Shown piece after piece: positions 1-7,213 of a stretch of 10,770 nt of DNA; position 1 is the stretch's first letter; every line of letters starts with the position of its first letter. A program made the position numbers and the translations under genes. The DNA is taken from NCBI GenBank assembly GCA_900765705.1, contig CAAFSR010000257.1, forward strand, positions 1 through 10,770. Direction: 5' to 3'. Origin of the DNA: an uncultured Faecalibacterium sp. (GTDB lineage Bacteria; Bacillota; Clostridia; Oscillospirales; Ruminococcaceae). Under the pieces are notes generated by a model. The model was given only the letters and a program-made list of their open reading frames with translations. It had not been told where the DNA came from and did no database searches.

Positions 1-129
1 CGGCGTCTGGGCGGCGGCGGCCACACCCGCGCAGCGGGCTGTGAGCTGCTGGGCGACCTTGAAAATACCAAAAATGCGATCCTTGCAGAGGTGGAAGCCG
101 AGCTGGACGCACCGCAGGAGGAAGCATGA
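1..129 (+). CDS. nrnA: NrnA-like DHH/DHHA1 phosphoesterase, C-terminal fragment
   Basis: This is the last 42 codons of a gene that begins before the window, read in the frame that ends at the TGA at 127-129. The visible protein contains GGGGHTRAAGCE near its start. That matches the glycine-rich GGGGH motif of the DHHA1 substrate-binding domain at the end of NrnA-type oligoribonuclease/pAp phosphatases, which degrade short RNAs (nanoRNAs) and recycle 3'-phosphoadenosine 5'-phosphate in the cytoplasm. The tail after the motif is short and acidic, as is usual for the family. Its stop codon overlaps the truB start (ATGA), so the two genes are probably translationally coupled. In Firmicutes nrnA commonly lies between rbfA and truB, which supports the call. 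The catalytic DHH half is outside the window. Confidence 0.85.
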   Translation, partial: RRLGGGGHTRAAGCELLGDLENTKNAILAEVEAELDAPQEEA

Positions 130-1013
130 TGCAGGGCATCCTGATCGTAGACAAGCCCATGGACTGGACCAGCTTTGACGTGGTGGCAAAGCTGCGCGGC
201 GTGCTGGGCACCCGCAAGCTGGGCCACAGCGGTACGCTGGACCCCATGGCTACCGGTGTACTGCCGGTGTTCTGCGGCGGTGCCAGCAAGGCGGTGGACC
301 TGCAGCTGAATCACGACAAGACCTACCGCGCTACCCTGCGCTTGGGGGCACGCACCGACACCGGCGATAGTACCGGTGCGGTGCTGGAAACTGCCCCCGT
401 CACTGCCGGGGAAAAGGAGCTGCTGGCCGTGCTGCCGCAGTTTATCGGCCCGCAGATGCAGGTGCCGCCCATGTACTCGGCGGTCAAGATCAACGGTCAG
501 CCGCTGTATAAGCTGGCCCGTGAGGGCGTGACCGTGGAGCGCAAGGCGCGCCCCATTGAAATTTACGGCATCGAGTACGGCGGCAATCCGGCAGAAAACG
601 AGTATGTGCTGACAGTGTGCTGCTCCAAGGGCACCTACATCCGCACGCTGCTGGAGGATATCGCCGCCGCCATGGGGCAGAAGGGCACCATGAGCGCGCT
701 GCGCCGCACCGCTGCCGGCCTGTACACCGAGGCGGACGCCCACACACTGGAAGAGATCCTTGCCGCAAAAGAGCAGGGGACCGCCGCGCTGGAAGCATTG
801 ATGCTGCCGGTGGAAAGCGTGTTCACCCCGCTGCCGCTGCTGGTGGTGGAACCCCGGGTGGAGCAGCACCTGTACAACGGCTGCCCCACCAGCCGCTACC
901 CCGCAGCAGACGGACGCTACCGGGTGCGCAACGCCGCCGGGCAGTTCCTTGGCCTTGCCAACATCACCGGCGGGGTGCTCCGGGTGGAAAAACTGTTCGT
1001 GGAACGTAATTGA
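126..1013 (+). CDS. truB: tRNA pseudouridine(55) synthase TruB
   Basis: This enzyme converts U55 of the T-psi-C loop of tRNAs to pseudouridine. The protein is 295 aa, the normal bacterial length. It opens with GILIVDKPMDWTSFD, and the hallmark GHSGTLDPMATGVLPV at about 34-48 carries the catalytic Asp (D39). SKGTYIRTLLEDI in the middle is the second conserved core block, and the last ~65 residues form the TruB C-terminal RNA-binding (PUA-like) domain. Two ATGs compete: 126 lies 4 bases after AGGAGG (116-121), while 129 lies 7 bases after it. The 129 start is better spaced and would remove one Met. The gene overlaps the nrnA stop and is followed after 21 bases by ribF, consistent with one transcript. 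Nothing suggests damage. Confidence 0.96.
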   Translation: MMQGILIVDKPMDWTSFDVVAKLRGVLGTRKLGHSGTLDPMATGVLPVFCGGASKAVDLQLNHDKTYRATLRLGARTDTGDSTGAVLETAPVTAGEKELLAVLPQFIGPQMQVPPMYSAVKINGQPLYKLAREGVTVERKARPIEIYGIEYGGNPAENEYVLTVCCSKGTYIRTLLEDIAAAMGQKGTMSALRRTAAGLYTEADAHTLEEILAAKEQGTAALEALMLPVESVFTPLPLLVVEPRVEQHLYNGCPTSRYPAADGRYRVRNAAGQFLGLANITGGVLRVEKLFVERN

Positions 1014-1034
1014 GCAATAAAGGAAACAAGACCC

Positions 1035-1952
1035 ATGCAGATCATTTCTCAGTTTGCCCCGCTGCCGCTGGCGCAGCCCGCAAAGGGCACAGCCGTGGCA
1101 ATGGGCTACTTTGACGGCATCCATATCGGCCACCGGGCGGTGATCGAAGGGGCGGTACAATGGGCAAAAGCCCATGATGCAGCCCCGGCGGTGTTCACCT
1201 TCCGCCTGCCGATGGAAAATAAAATGAAGGGCAAGCGACTGCTCTCCACCGAGGATAAGCACGCCTTGATCCACAGCCTTGGGGTGGAGTATTACCTCAC
1301 CCCGGACTTTGAGGCAATCAAGGCGCTGAGTCCGGAAGAGTTTGTGCGCGGCATCGTGGAAAACTGCCACGCCCGGGCGCTGTTCTGCGGCGAGAACTTT
1401 ACCTTTGGCGCAAAGGCTGCCGGTACCCCGGAGCTGCTGCGCACCCTCTGTGCCCCGCTTGGGGTAGAGGTGGTGGTGGTGCCCATGGCACAGTTTGAGG
1501 AAAAGCCGGTGTCCTCCACCCGCATCCGCACCGCGCTGGAGGGCGGGGATGTCCCGGCAGCCAACGCCATGCTGGGTATGCCCTATGCCATCCGTTTTGC
1601 GGTGCAGCACGGGGCAGGGCTGGGGCACACCCTCGGTGTGCCCACCATCAACCAGTTGTACCCGCAGGGCTTCCAGATGCCCCGCAGCGGCATTTATATC
1701 ACCCGCACCTGCATCAACGGGGTGTGGTATCCCTCGGCCACCGGTCTGGGCAGCCGCCCTACCGTGAACGATGACACCACCAAGGTGACCTGTGAGACTT
1801 TTATCCCGGGCTTTTCCGGCAATCTGTACGGCACCGACCCGGTGGTGGAGTTCCACGCCTACCTGAGCCCCAGCAAAAAGTTTGATACGCTGGATCAGCT
1901 GCGGGACTGCATCAACGATGCCGCCCGCCGCGCACAGGAATATTTTGCATAA
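1035..1952 (+). CDS. ribF: Bifunctional riboflavin kinase / FAD synthetase RibF
   Basis: RibF phosphorylates riboflavin to FMN and adenylates FMN to FAD. The 305-aa protein has both domains. The N-terminal adenylyltransferase (about 1-180) shows the nucleotidyltransferase signature GYFDGIHIGH at 24-33 and SSTRIR at 160-165. The C-terminal kinase (about 185-305) shows GHTLGVPTINQ at 197-207, where the family usually has a PTAN sequence (here PTIN, keeping the Thr and Asn), then RPTVN at 241-245 and the catalytic-Glu region ETFIPGFSGNLYG at 254-266. AGGAAA (1021-1026) lies 8 bases before the ATG. It is the last gene of the nrnA-truB-ribF run and is followed by an intrinsic terminator. ribF next to truB is standard in Firmicutes, although rpsO, often next, is absent here. 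Confidence 0.95.
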   Translation: MQIISQFAPLPLAQPAKGTAVAMGYFDGIHIGHRAVIEGAVQWAKAHDAAPAVFTFRLPMENKMKGKRLLSTEDKHALIHSLGVEYYLTPDFEAIKALSPEEFVRGIVENCHARALFCGENFTFGAKAAGTPELLRTLCAPLGVEVVVVPMAQFEEKPVSSTRIRTALEGGDVPAANAMLGMPYAIRFAVQHGAGLGHTLGVPTINQLYPQGFQMPRSGIYITRTCINGVWYPSATGLGSRPTVNDDTTKVTCETFIPGFSGNLYGTDPVVEFHAYLSPSKKFDTLDQLRDCINDAARRAQEYFA

Positions 1953-1979
1953 CGCCTGAACAGCGGAAAAATTATTTTG

Positions 1980-2017
1980 GCTCCTGAAAGGTCTGCGGAC
2001 TTTTCGGGAGCTTTTTT
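1980..2017 (+). terminator. Rho-independent terminator after ribF
   Basis: A 14-bp stem (1980-1993 with 1998-2011, two G-U pairs) has the four-base loop TGCG and runs straight into six Ts (2012-2017). It starts 28 bases after the ribF stop and should end the nrnA-truB-ribF transcript. Confidence 0.93.
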
Positions 2018-2118
2018 CATGGAAGAGGGGGACGGCAAACGGCATTTCCGGCGTCCACTGGCAAAAAAACAGCGCTTCGGGCAAAATAGACACATTTCCG
2101 TGCAACAACGGTAAATGT

Positions 2119-2136
2119 TTGTTAAACAATTATCTA
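2119..2136. promoter_or_regulatory. Rex-like operator half-palindrome upstream of pgk
   Basis: TTGTTAA at 2119-2125, a four-base gap, then TTATCTA at 2130-2136. Clostridial Rex sites are described as TTGTTAA-N4-TTAACAA; this matches 12 of 14 specified positions, with a perfect left half. It lies 10 bases upstream of the pgk -35 box. Rex is an NADH/NAD+-sensing repressor that can control gap/pgk genes in Firmicutes. The match is by eye and the right half is weak, so this is a candidate only. Confidence 0.35.
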
Positions 2137-2146
2137 TCTCATATCC

Positions 2147-2175
2147 TTGCAATGCACACAGTTTTTGTTTATAAT
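2147..2175 (+). promoter_or_regulatory. Sigma-A-type promoter of pgk
   Basis: The -35 box TTGCAA (2147-2152) and a consensus -10 box TATAAT (2170-2175) are separated by 17 bases. Transcription would start near 2182, giving a leader of about 70 nt. This also rules out ATGs upstream of 2182 as pgk starts. Confidence 0.85.
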
Positions 2176-2186
2176 AGTAGCTGTAA

Positions 2187-2199
2187 GGGGCAATGCCCC
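2187..2199 (+). other. 5'-UTR stem-loop at the start of the pgk mRNA
   Basis: GGGGC (2187-2191) pairs with GCCCC (2195-2199) across a three-base AAT loop, within about 5 nt of the predicted transcript start. No U-tract follows, so it is not a terminator. A hairpin this close to a 5' end typically protects mRNA from decay, which suits an abundant glycolytic transcript. The function is inferred. Confidence 0.5.
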
Positions 2200-2251
2200 G
2201 ATTGTGAGCGAGACTCTGGTTCAGAATTATAACTTGAGAGGAGTTTTTACC

Positions 2252-3460
2252 ATGGGTTTAGGTAAGAAGACGATCGACGATCAGAACTACTGCGGCAAGA
2301 AGGTGCTTGTCCGCTGCGATTTCAACGTCCCGATGAAGGACGGTGTCATCACCAACGAGAACCGCATCAATGCAGCTCTGCCCACCATCCAGAAGCTGGT
2401 CAACGATGGCGCTAAGGTCATCCTGTGCAGCCATCTGGGCAAGCCCAAGAACGGCCCCGAGGCTAAGTTCAGCCTGGCTCCCGTTGCTGTGGCTCTGAGC
2501 GCAAAGCTGGGCAAGACCGTTGTGTTTGCTGACGACGACAACGTTGTGGGCGAGAATGCAAAGGCTGCTGTGGCTGCTATGAACAATGGCGACGTCGTTC
2601 TGCTGCAGAACACCCGTTTCCGCAAGGAAGAGACCAAGAACATGCCTGAGTTCAGCGAGGAGCTGGCTTCTCTGGCTGATGCTTATGTGGACGACGCCTT
2701 CGGCAGCTGCCACCGTGCACACTGCTCCACCGCAGGTGTCACCGACTACATCAAGGATACCGCTGTCGGTTACCTGATGGAGAAGGAGATCAAGTATCTG
2801 GGCAACGCCGTCAACGACCCCGTCCGTCCCTTCACCGCTATTCTGGGCGGTGCCAAGGTTGCTGATAAGCTGAACGTTATCTCCAACCTGCTGGAGAAGG
2901 TCGATACCCTGATCATCGGCGGCGGCATGGCTTACACCTTCGTCAAGGCTCAGGGCTACGAAGTGGGCAAGAGCCTGTGCGACGACACCAAGCTGGACTA
3001 CTGCAAGGAAATGATGGCGAAGGCCAAGGAGAAGGGCGTCAAGCTGCTGCTGCCCGTGGATGCAGCTTGCATCAAGGACTTCCCCGATCCCATCGACGCT
3101 CCCGTGGACGTCACCGTGGTGCCCGTCACCGCTATCCCCGCTGACATGGAGGGCTGCGATATCGGCCCCGAGACCATGAAGCTGTTTGCAGACGCTGTCA
3201 AGGCTTCCAAGACCGTTGTGTGGAACGGCCCCATGGGCGTGTTCGAGAACCCCACTCTGGCAGCCGGCACTCTGGCTGTTGCCAAGGCTATGGCTGAGAG
3301 CGACGCTACCACCGTCATCGGCGGCGGCGACAGCGCAGCAGCTGTGCAGCAGATGGGTCTGGGCGACAAGATGACCCACATCTCCACCGGCGGCGGCGCT
3401 TCTCTGGAGTATCTGGAGGGCAAGGAGCTGCCCGGCATCGCAGTGATCCAGAACGCATAA
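2252..3460 (+). CDS. pgk: Phosphoglycerate kinase
   Basis: Pgk transfers phosphate from 1,3-bisphosphoglycerate to ADP, the first ATP-forming step of glycolysis. The protein is 402 aa, a normal length. The substrate-binding site is visible as VRCDFNVP at 20-27 (R21, D23, N25) and SHLGKP at 60-65. [23 protein letters not shown] and GPMGVFE follow, and the C-terminal nucleotide domain has [10 protein letters not shown] and [13 protein letters not shown]. The start at 2252 is chosen because AGAGGAG (2237-2243) is 8 bases upstream and the promoter places the transcript start near 2182. The open frame extends back to 2147, but that part is promoter and leader. Lysine is encoded almost only by AAG, and GCT/GTT codons are frequent, unlike truB/ribF, pointing to high expression. 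tpiA follows after a 102-base gap. Confidence 0.97.
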   Translation: MGLGKKTIDDQNYCGKKVLVRCDFNVPMKDGVITNENRINAALPTIQKLVNDGAKVILCSHLGKPKNGPEAKFSLAPVAVALSAKLGKTVVFADDDNVVGENAKAAVAAMNNGDVVLLQNTRFRKEETKNMPEFSEELASLADAYVDDAFGSCHRAHCSTAGVTDYIKDTAVGYLMEKEIKYLGNAVNDPVRPFTAILGGAKVADKLNVISNLLEKVDTLIIGGGMAYTFVKAQGYEVGKSLCDDTKLDYCKEMMAKAKEKGVKLLLPVDAACIKDFPDPIDAPVDVTVVPVTAIPADMEGCDIGPETMKLFADAVKASKTVVWNGPMGVFENPTLAAGTLAVAKAMAESDATTVIGGGDSAAAVQQMGLGDKMTHISTGGGASLEYLEGKELPGIAVIQNA

Positions 3461-3481
3461 TTTTTCCGGCATCACAATGGG

Positions 3482-3517
3482 TGCGGCGGCATTTACGCCG
3501 CCGCATCTTTTCTTTTT
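3482..3517 (+). terminator. Intrinsic terminator-like hairpin between pgk and tpiA
   Basis: A perfect 9-bp GC-rich stem (3482-3490 with 3497-3505) has a six-base loop ATTTAC, then a T-rich but C-interrupted tract TCTTTTCTTTTT (3506-3517). It lies 21 bases after the pgk stop. I see no convincing promoter before tpiA, so this is probably a partial terminator that lowers rather than stops read-through. Confidence 0.75.
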
Positions 3518-3562
3518 GTGCAGGGAATTGAGAATATTTACGAAGGTAAGGAGAAAATAACA

Positions 3563-4333
3563 ATGGATAAGGCAAAGCGCAAGGCTATTATCGCCGGCAA
3601 CTGGAAGATGAACAAGACCGCCTCCGAGGCTGCTGTTCTGGTGGATGAGCTGATCCCCGCCGTGAAGGACGCTACCTGTGAGGTGGTCATCTGCACCCCG
3701 TTTACCGATCTGGTCACCGCTGTGGCTAAGACCAAGGGCACCAACATCCATGTGGGCGCCGAGAACGTCCACTTTGAGAAGTCCGGTGCTTTCACCGGCG
3801 AGATCAGCGCTGATATGTTGGTGGATCTGGGTGTGGAGTACGTTATCGTTGGCCACTCTGAGCGCCGTCAGTACTTTGCAGAGACCGACCAGACCGTCAA
3901 CAAGCGCACTCTGGCTGCCCTGAACGCCGGCCTGAAGGTCATTCTGTGCGTGGGCGAGAGCCTGCAGCAGCGCGAGGAGGGCGTTACCGAGGAGCTGGTC
4001 CGTATGCAGACCAAGATCGCCCTGCGTGACGTGACCGCCGAGCAGATGGCAAACGTTGTCATCGCCTACGAGCCCGTCTGGGCTATCGGCACCGGCAAGA
4101 CCGCTACCTCCGATCAGGCACAGGAAGTCTGCGCTCAGATCCGCAAGGTGGTGGGCGAGCTGTACGGCGAGGCTGTGGCCGAGGCTACCACCGTGCAGTA
4201 CGGCGGCAGCATGAACGCCAAGAACTGCGAGGAGCTGCTGAGCAAGAAGGACGTGGACGGCGGCCTGATCGGCGGCGCATCCCTGAAGGCTCCGGATTTT
4301 GCTGTCATCGTTGATGCAGCCACCAAGGGCTGA
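3563..4333 (+). CDS. tpiA: Triosephosphate isomerase
   Basis: TpiA interconverts dihydroxyacetone phosphate and glyceraldehyde 3-phosphate. The 256-aa protein has all hallmark residues of the TIM barrel: AGNWKMN at 11-17 with substrate Lys15, VGHSERR at 96-102 with the electrophile His98, [14 protein letters not shown] at 168-181 with the base Glu170 and the mobile loop 6, then YGGSMNAKN at 213-221 and GGLIGGASL at 233-241 for phosphate binding. TAAGGAG at 3547-3553 lies 9 bases before the ATG. The open frame extends upstream to 3518 through the pgk terminator, but that part has no ribosome site. Codon choice resembles pgk. It lies between pgk and gpmI and probably depends partly on read-through from pgk, since I see no clear promoter of its own. 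Confidence 0.97.
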   Translation: MDKAKRKAIIAGNWKMNKTASEAAVLVDELIPAVKDATCEVVICTPFTDLVTAVAKTKGTNIHVGAENVHFEKSGAFTGEISADMLVDLGVEYVIVGHSERRQYFAETDQTVNKRTLAALNAGLKVILCVGESLQQREEGVTEELVRMQTKIALRDVTAEQMANVVIAYEPVWAIGTGKTATSDQAQEVCAQIRKVVGELYGEAVAEATTVQYGGSMNAKNCEELLSKKDVDGGLIGGASLKAPDFAVIVDAATKG

Positions 4334-4360
4334 GCAACTGCCTTTTCTTAATGAGCTGTT

Positions 4361-4414
4361 TCAGCGCCCGGCTGCGCCGTTTTTTCAGCGCTGAGCCGGG
4401 CGCTGATCTGTTTT
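4361..4414 (+). terminator. Large hairpin with nested mini-terminator after tpiA
   Basis: A perfect 13-bp stem (4361-4373 with 4394-4406) encloses a 20-base loop and is followed by TCTGTTTT (4407-4414), a modest U-tract. Inside it, CGGC-TGC-GCCG (4369-4379) is followed directly by six Ts (4380-4385). That smaller hairpin reuses part of the big stem's 5' arm, so the two folds exclude each other. It begins 27 bases after the tpiA stop. Probable (partial) terminator or attenuator. Confidence 0.6.
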
Positions 4415-4417
4415 ACA

Positions 4418-4449
4418 GCAGCCGCTCGGGTGTTATGCCCGCAGGCTGC
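4418..4449 (+). other. Second stem-loop in the tpiA-gpmI gap
   Basis: GCAGCC (4418-4423) pairs with GGCTGC (4444-4449), and inside it CGGG (4427-4430) pairs with CCCG (4438-4441) around a seven-base loop. No U-tract follows, so it is not a terminator by itself. No function is known. Confidence 0.4.
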
Positions 4450-4453
4450 ACCC

Positions 4454-4480
4454 GCAGGCAGGGCATCTGGCCTTGCCTGC
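4454..4480 (+). other. Stem-loop just upstream of the gpmI ribosome site
   Basis: An 11-bp stem (4454-4464 with 4470-4480, one G-U pair) has the five-base loop ATCTG. It ends 16 bases before the AAAGGAG of gpmI (4497-4503) and has no U-tract. It may be the 5' end of a processed gpmI mRNA or a translation-control element. This is inference from position only. Confidence 0.5.
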
Positions 4481-4513
4481 AACGCGTGATAAATTCAAAG
4501 GAGATTCAATTTT

Positions 4514-6040
4514 ATGGCAAAGAAACCTGTTCTTCTGTGCATCATGGATGGCTTCGGCTGGGTGCCGAACGAGACCTTTGGCAATGCCGTGGTGGCTGCC
4601 AAGACCCCCCATCTGGATGCCATGATGGCAAAGTACCCCATGACCACCATCGATGCCTCCGGCATGGCTGTCGGCCTGCCCGATGGCCAGATGGGCAACT
4701 CCGAGGTGGGCCACACCAACATGGGTGCAGGCCGCATCGTGTACCAGCAGCTCACCCTCATCACCAAGTCCATCCGCGACGGCGAGATGCTCAAGAACCC
4801 TGTACTGGTCAAGAACATGAAGGCCGCCATTGAGGCCGGCAAGGCCATCCACCTGATGGGTCTGGTGGGCACCGGCGGTGTGCACAGCCATGCTGACCAC
4901 TGGTTCGGCGTGCTGGAAATGGCAAAGCATCTGGGCGCTAAGGAAGTCTACCTGCACTGCATCACCGACGGCCGCGACACCGACCCCCACTCCGGCAAGG
5001 GCTTCCTTGCTGACCTGCAGGCCAAGCTGGACGAGCTGGGCATTGGCAAGATCGCCAGCGTTTCCGGCCGTTACTACGCCATGGACCGTGATAACAACTG
5101 GGACCGCGAGGAGAAGGCCTACGCTGCCTTCGTCTACGGCGAGGGGGAGCACGCTGCCAATGCTGCCGAGGCCATCGAGGCTTCCTACGCTGCAGACAAG
5201 ACCGATGAGTTCGTGCTGCCCTGTGTCACCTGCGAGGGTGGCCGCGTGCAGGATGGCGACACCGTCATCTTCATGAACTTCCGCCCCGACCGTGCCCGTC
5301 AGATGACCCGCATCTTCTGCGACGATGCCTTTACCGGCTTCGAGCGCCGCGGCGGCCGCAAGCAGGTGAATTACGTCTGCATGGCTGAGTACGATGCCAC
5401 CATGCCCAACTGCGAGGTTGCATATCCCCCGGTGGAGCTGAAGAATGTTCTGGGCGAGTACCTGTCTGCCCATGGCAAGACCCAGCTGCGCATCGCCGAG
5501 ACCGAGAAGTACGCCCACGTCACCTTCTTCTTCAACGGCGGCGTGGAGGCCCCCTACGAGGGCGAGGACCGCTGTGTCATCCCCAGCCCCAAGGTTGCCA
5601 CCTATGACCTGCAGCCCGAGATGAGCGCCCCCGAGGTTGCTGCCGAGTGCGTTAAGCGCATCGAGAGCGGCAAGTACGATGTGGTCATCCTGAACTTCGC
5701 AAACTGCGATATGGTCGGCCACACCGGCGTGTTCGAGGCTGCTGTCAAGGCAGTTGAGGCTGTGGATACCTGCGTGGATCAGGTTGTTACCGCTGTGCTG
5801 AACGCCGGCGGCTGCGCCTTCATCACCGCTGACCACGGCAATGCCGAGAAGATGATGAACCCGGACGGCACCCCCTTCACCGCCCACACCACCAACGTTG
5901 TGCCCTTTGTGGCAGTTGGCTGCGGCGACGTGAAGCTGCGCGAGGGCGGCTGCCTGGCCGACATCGCACCCACTATGCTGCCCTATATCGGCCTGCCCGT
6001 CCCCGCCGAGATGACCGGCAAGAGCATCATCGTGGAGTGA
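4514..6040 (+). CDS. gpmI: 2,3-bisphosphoglycerate-independent phosphoglycerate mutase
   Basis: GpmI (iPGM) interconverts 3- and 2-phosphoglycerate through a phosphoserine intermediate, using two metal ions. The 508-aa length is typical. The alkaline-phosphatase-like domain begins with LLCIMDGFGW (metal ligand Asp12). DGQMGNSEVGHTNMGAGR at 57-74 holds the nucleophile Ser63. The inserted phosphotransferase domain shows HSHADHWFGVLEM, TDGRDTDPHSGKGF and GRYYAMDRDNNWDR. The C-terminal metal site has NCDMVGHTG and ITADHGNAEKM. AAAGGAG at 4497-4503 sits 10 bases before the ATG. Codon choice is of the highly expressed type, like pgk and tpiA. The 180-base gap before it holds three consecutive hairpins and no obvious promoter, so expression may come from read-through or mRNA processing. 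It ends at a bidirectional terminator facing apbE. Confidence 0.97.
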   Translation: MAKKPVLLCIMDGFGWVPNETFGNAVVAAKTPHLDAMMAKYPMTTIDASGMAVGLPDGQMGNSEVGHTNMGAGRIVYQQLTLITKSIRDGEMLKNPVLVKNMKAAIEAGKAIHLMGLVGTGGVHSHADHWFGVLEMAKHLGAKEVYLHCITDGRDTDPHSGKGFLADLQAKLDELGIGKIASVSGRYYAMDRDNNWDREEKAYAAFVYGEGEHAANAAEAIEASYAADKTDEFVLPCVTCEGGRVQDGDTVIFMNFRPDRARQMTRIFCDDAFTGFERRGGRKQVNYVCMAEYDATMPNCEVAYPPVELKNVLGEYLSAHGKTQLRIAETEKYAHVTFFFNGGVEAPYEGEDRCVIPSPKVATYDLQPEMSAPEVAAECVKRIESGKYDVVILNFANCDMVGHTGVFEAAVKAVEAVDTCVDQVVTAVLNAGGCAFITADHGNAEKMMNPDGTPFTAHTTNVVPFVAVGCGDVKLREGGCLADIAPTMLPYIGLPVPAEMTGKSIIVE

Positions 6041-6080
6041 TGCCCGTGCGGCTGAGCGCATGAACAACTAGCATAGAAAA

Positions 6081-6121
6081 ACGAGCCATCGTGCGGTTTC
6101 CCGCATGGTGGCTCGTTTTTT
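6081..6121. terminator. Bidirectional terminator between gpmI and apbE
   Basis: A 16-bp stem (6081-6096 with 6101-6116, two G-U pairs) with a TTTC loop is preceded by an A-run (6077-6081) and followed by a T-run (6116-6121). It therefore has a U-tract on either strand. It serves the convergent gpmI (+) and apbE-type (-) genes, both of which stop within about 45 bases. Confidence 0.92.
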
Positions 6122-6130
6122 CTGATGCTT

Positions 6131-7213
6131 TTACTTTTTCAGGTGGCTGTCCCAGCCGCTGGAGGTGGTGGCCTGCTTATCAGGCGTGCACCACATGGCC
6201 TCTACGCCGTCCAGCGATTCCACCAGCTTCTGCCCCTCTTCCAGCGGCATACAGAACAGGGCAGTGGTCAGGCAGTCTGCCATACCGGAGTCCGGGCACA
6301 GCACGGTAACGCCGTTGTAGTAGGCGGCCGGCCACAGGGTGTCCGGGTCGATGATGTGGTGGTAGCGTTTGCCGTCCACCACAAAGTAGCGCTGGTAGTC
6401 GCCGCTGGTCACCAGTGCAAGGTCGCTCATGTTGATGGGCGAGCCAAAGATGGAGTTTGCGTTGGTGTATACCTCCGAGGCGTTCCACGGGTCCTCCACG
6501 CCGCCGGTCCACTGGCTGCCGTCCGGCTTTGTGCCGATGGCACGCAGGTTGCCGCCCACGCTTACCAGTGCGCTGGTCAGGCCGCGTGCCTCGGCGGCGC
6601 GGCAGACCATCTCCACCGCGTAGCCCTTGCCCACGCTGCCTACGTCCAGCGACATCTCCGGGTCGGCCAGATAGACCGTTTTGGCATCCTCGTCAATGAT
6701 AAGGTCGTTGATATCGCAGTGCTGCGCAGCGGCTTCCAGCTCCTCCTGCGTGGGCAGGGTGTTGTCGGCCTCAGAGGCGTTTTTCTCGGCGGCCTCGCGG
6801 CAGTCGTGCCAGATGCCCAGCACGCTGCCCATGGCAATGTTGATCTTGCCGCCGGTCAGGTCGTACATCTGCCGTGCCAGCTCCAGCATGGAGAGGATGC
6901 GGTCATCCACCTGTACCGGGGCTTTGCCGGCGTTTTCGTTGATGGTCTTAACGTTCACAACGCCATCGTAGTCGTTGTAGATATCGTAGAGCTGGTTGTA
7001 GGCGATCAGATCCTGATGCAGCGCCTGCATCTGGGTGTTGAACGCTTCCTCGCTCTCGCAGTAGGCAATGACCTGCGTCACCGTGTCGAACACATCGTAA
7101 AAGATGGTGCTGTACCGGGTCAGCTCCTTTTTGGGCTTGCAGGCGGTCAGCAGGCCAAGGCTCAGCACCGCAGCCAGCAGTGCGGCGGTCATACGGGTAA
7201 TGCGGCTCTTCAT
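6131..7213 (-). CDS. apbE: ApbE-type FAD:protein FMN transferase, lipoprotein
   Basis: ApbE/Ftp enzymes use FAD to attach FMN covalently to threonines of exported or membrane flavoproteins. The 360-aa protein begins with a lipoprotein signal peptide: basic MKSRITR, a hydrophobic stretch, then lipobox LTAC with the lipidated Cys25. It should therefore be anchored on the outer face of the membrane. Family motifs follow in order: TGGKINIAMGSVLGIWHD, LDVGSVGKGYAVE (flavin-binding region), VSVGGNLRAIG, VTSGDYQRYF, YHHIIDPDT, and GMADCLTTALF with the Asp/Thr expected for the metal site. The open frame runs on to 7672, but AAAGGAG about 11 bases before this ATG and the signal peptide fix the start at 7213. 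Its ATGA overlaps the stop of the DUF3783 gene. Acceptor proteins are not in the window. Confidence 0.93.
   Translation of the reverse strand: MKSRITRMTAALLAAVLSLGLLTACKPKKELTRYSTIFYDVFDTVTQVIAYCESEEAFNTQMQALHQDLIAYNQLYDIYNDYDGVVNVKTINENAGKAPVQVDDRILSMLELARQMYDLTGGKINIAMGSVLGIWHDCREAAEKNASEADNTLPTQEELEAAAQHCDINDLIIDEDAKTVYLADPEMSLDVGSVGKGYAVEMVCRAAEARGLTSALVSVGGNLRAIGTKPDGSQWTGGVEDPWNASEVYTNANSIFGSPINMSDLALVTSGDYQRYFVVDGKRYHHIIDPDTLWPAAYYNGVTVLCPDSGMADCLTTALFCMPLEEGQKLVESLDGVEAMWCTPDKQATTSSGWDSHLKK

Noticed and set aside
1895..2152. 85-codon minus-strand frame over the ribF terminator and pgk promoter
   Set aside because: It overlaps the ribF 3' end, a terminator and a promoter, and has no ribosome site or recognisable similarity.
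2258..3856. 532-codon open frame antisense to pgk and part of tpiA
   Set aside because: Same cause: biased codons in highly expressed genes. It crosses two genes and a terminator, and the product looks like no known family.
4351..4833. 160-codon plus-strand frame running from the tpiA-gpmI gap into gpmI
   Set aside because: It is out of frame with gpmI, begins in the hairpin region without a ribosome site, and most of it is a shadow of gpmI.
4433..6067. 544-codon open frame antisense to gpmI
   Set aside because: It mirrors the codon structure of gpmI: strongly biased codons avoid TTA, CTA and TCA, which keeps the reverse frame open. The protein is low-complexity (Gly/Ala/His/Val/Leu) and has no recognisable domain or ribosome site.
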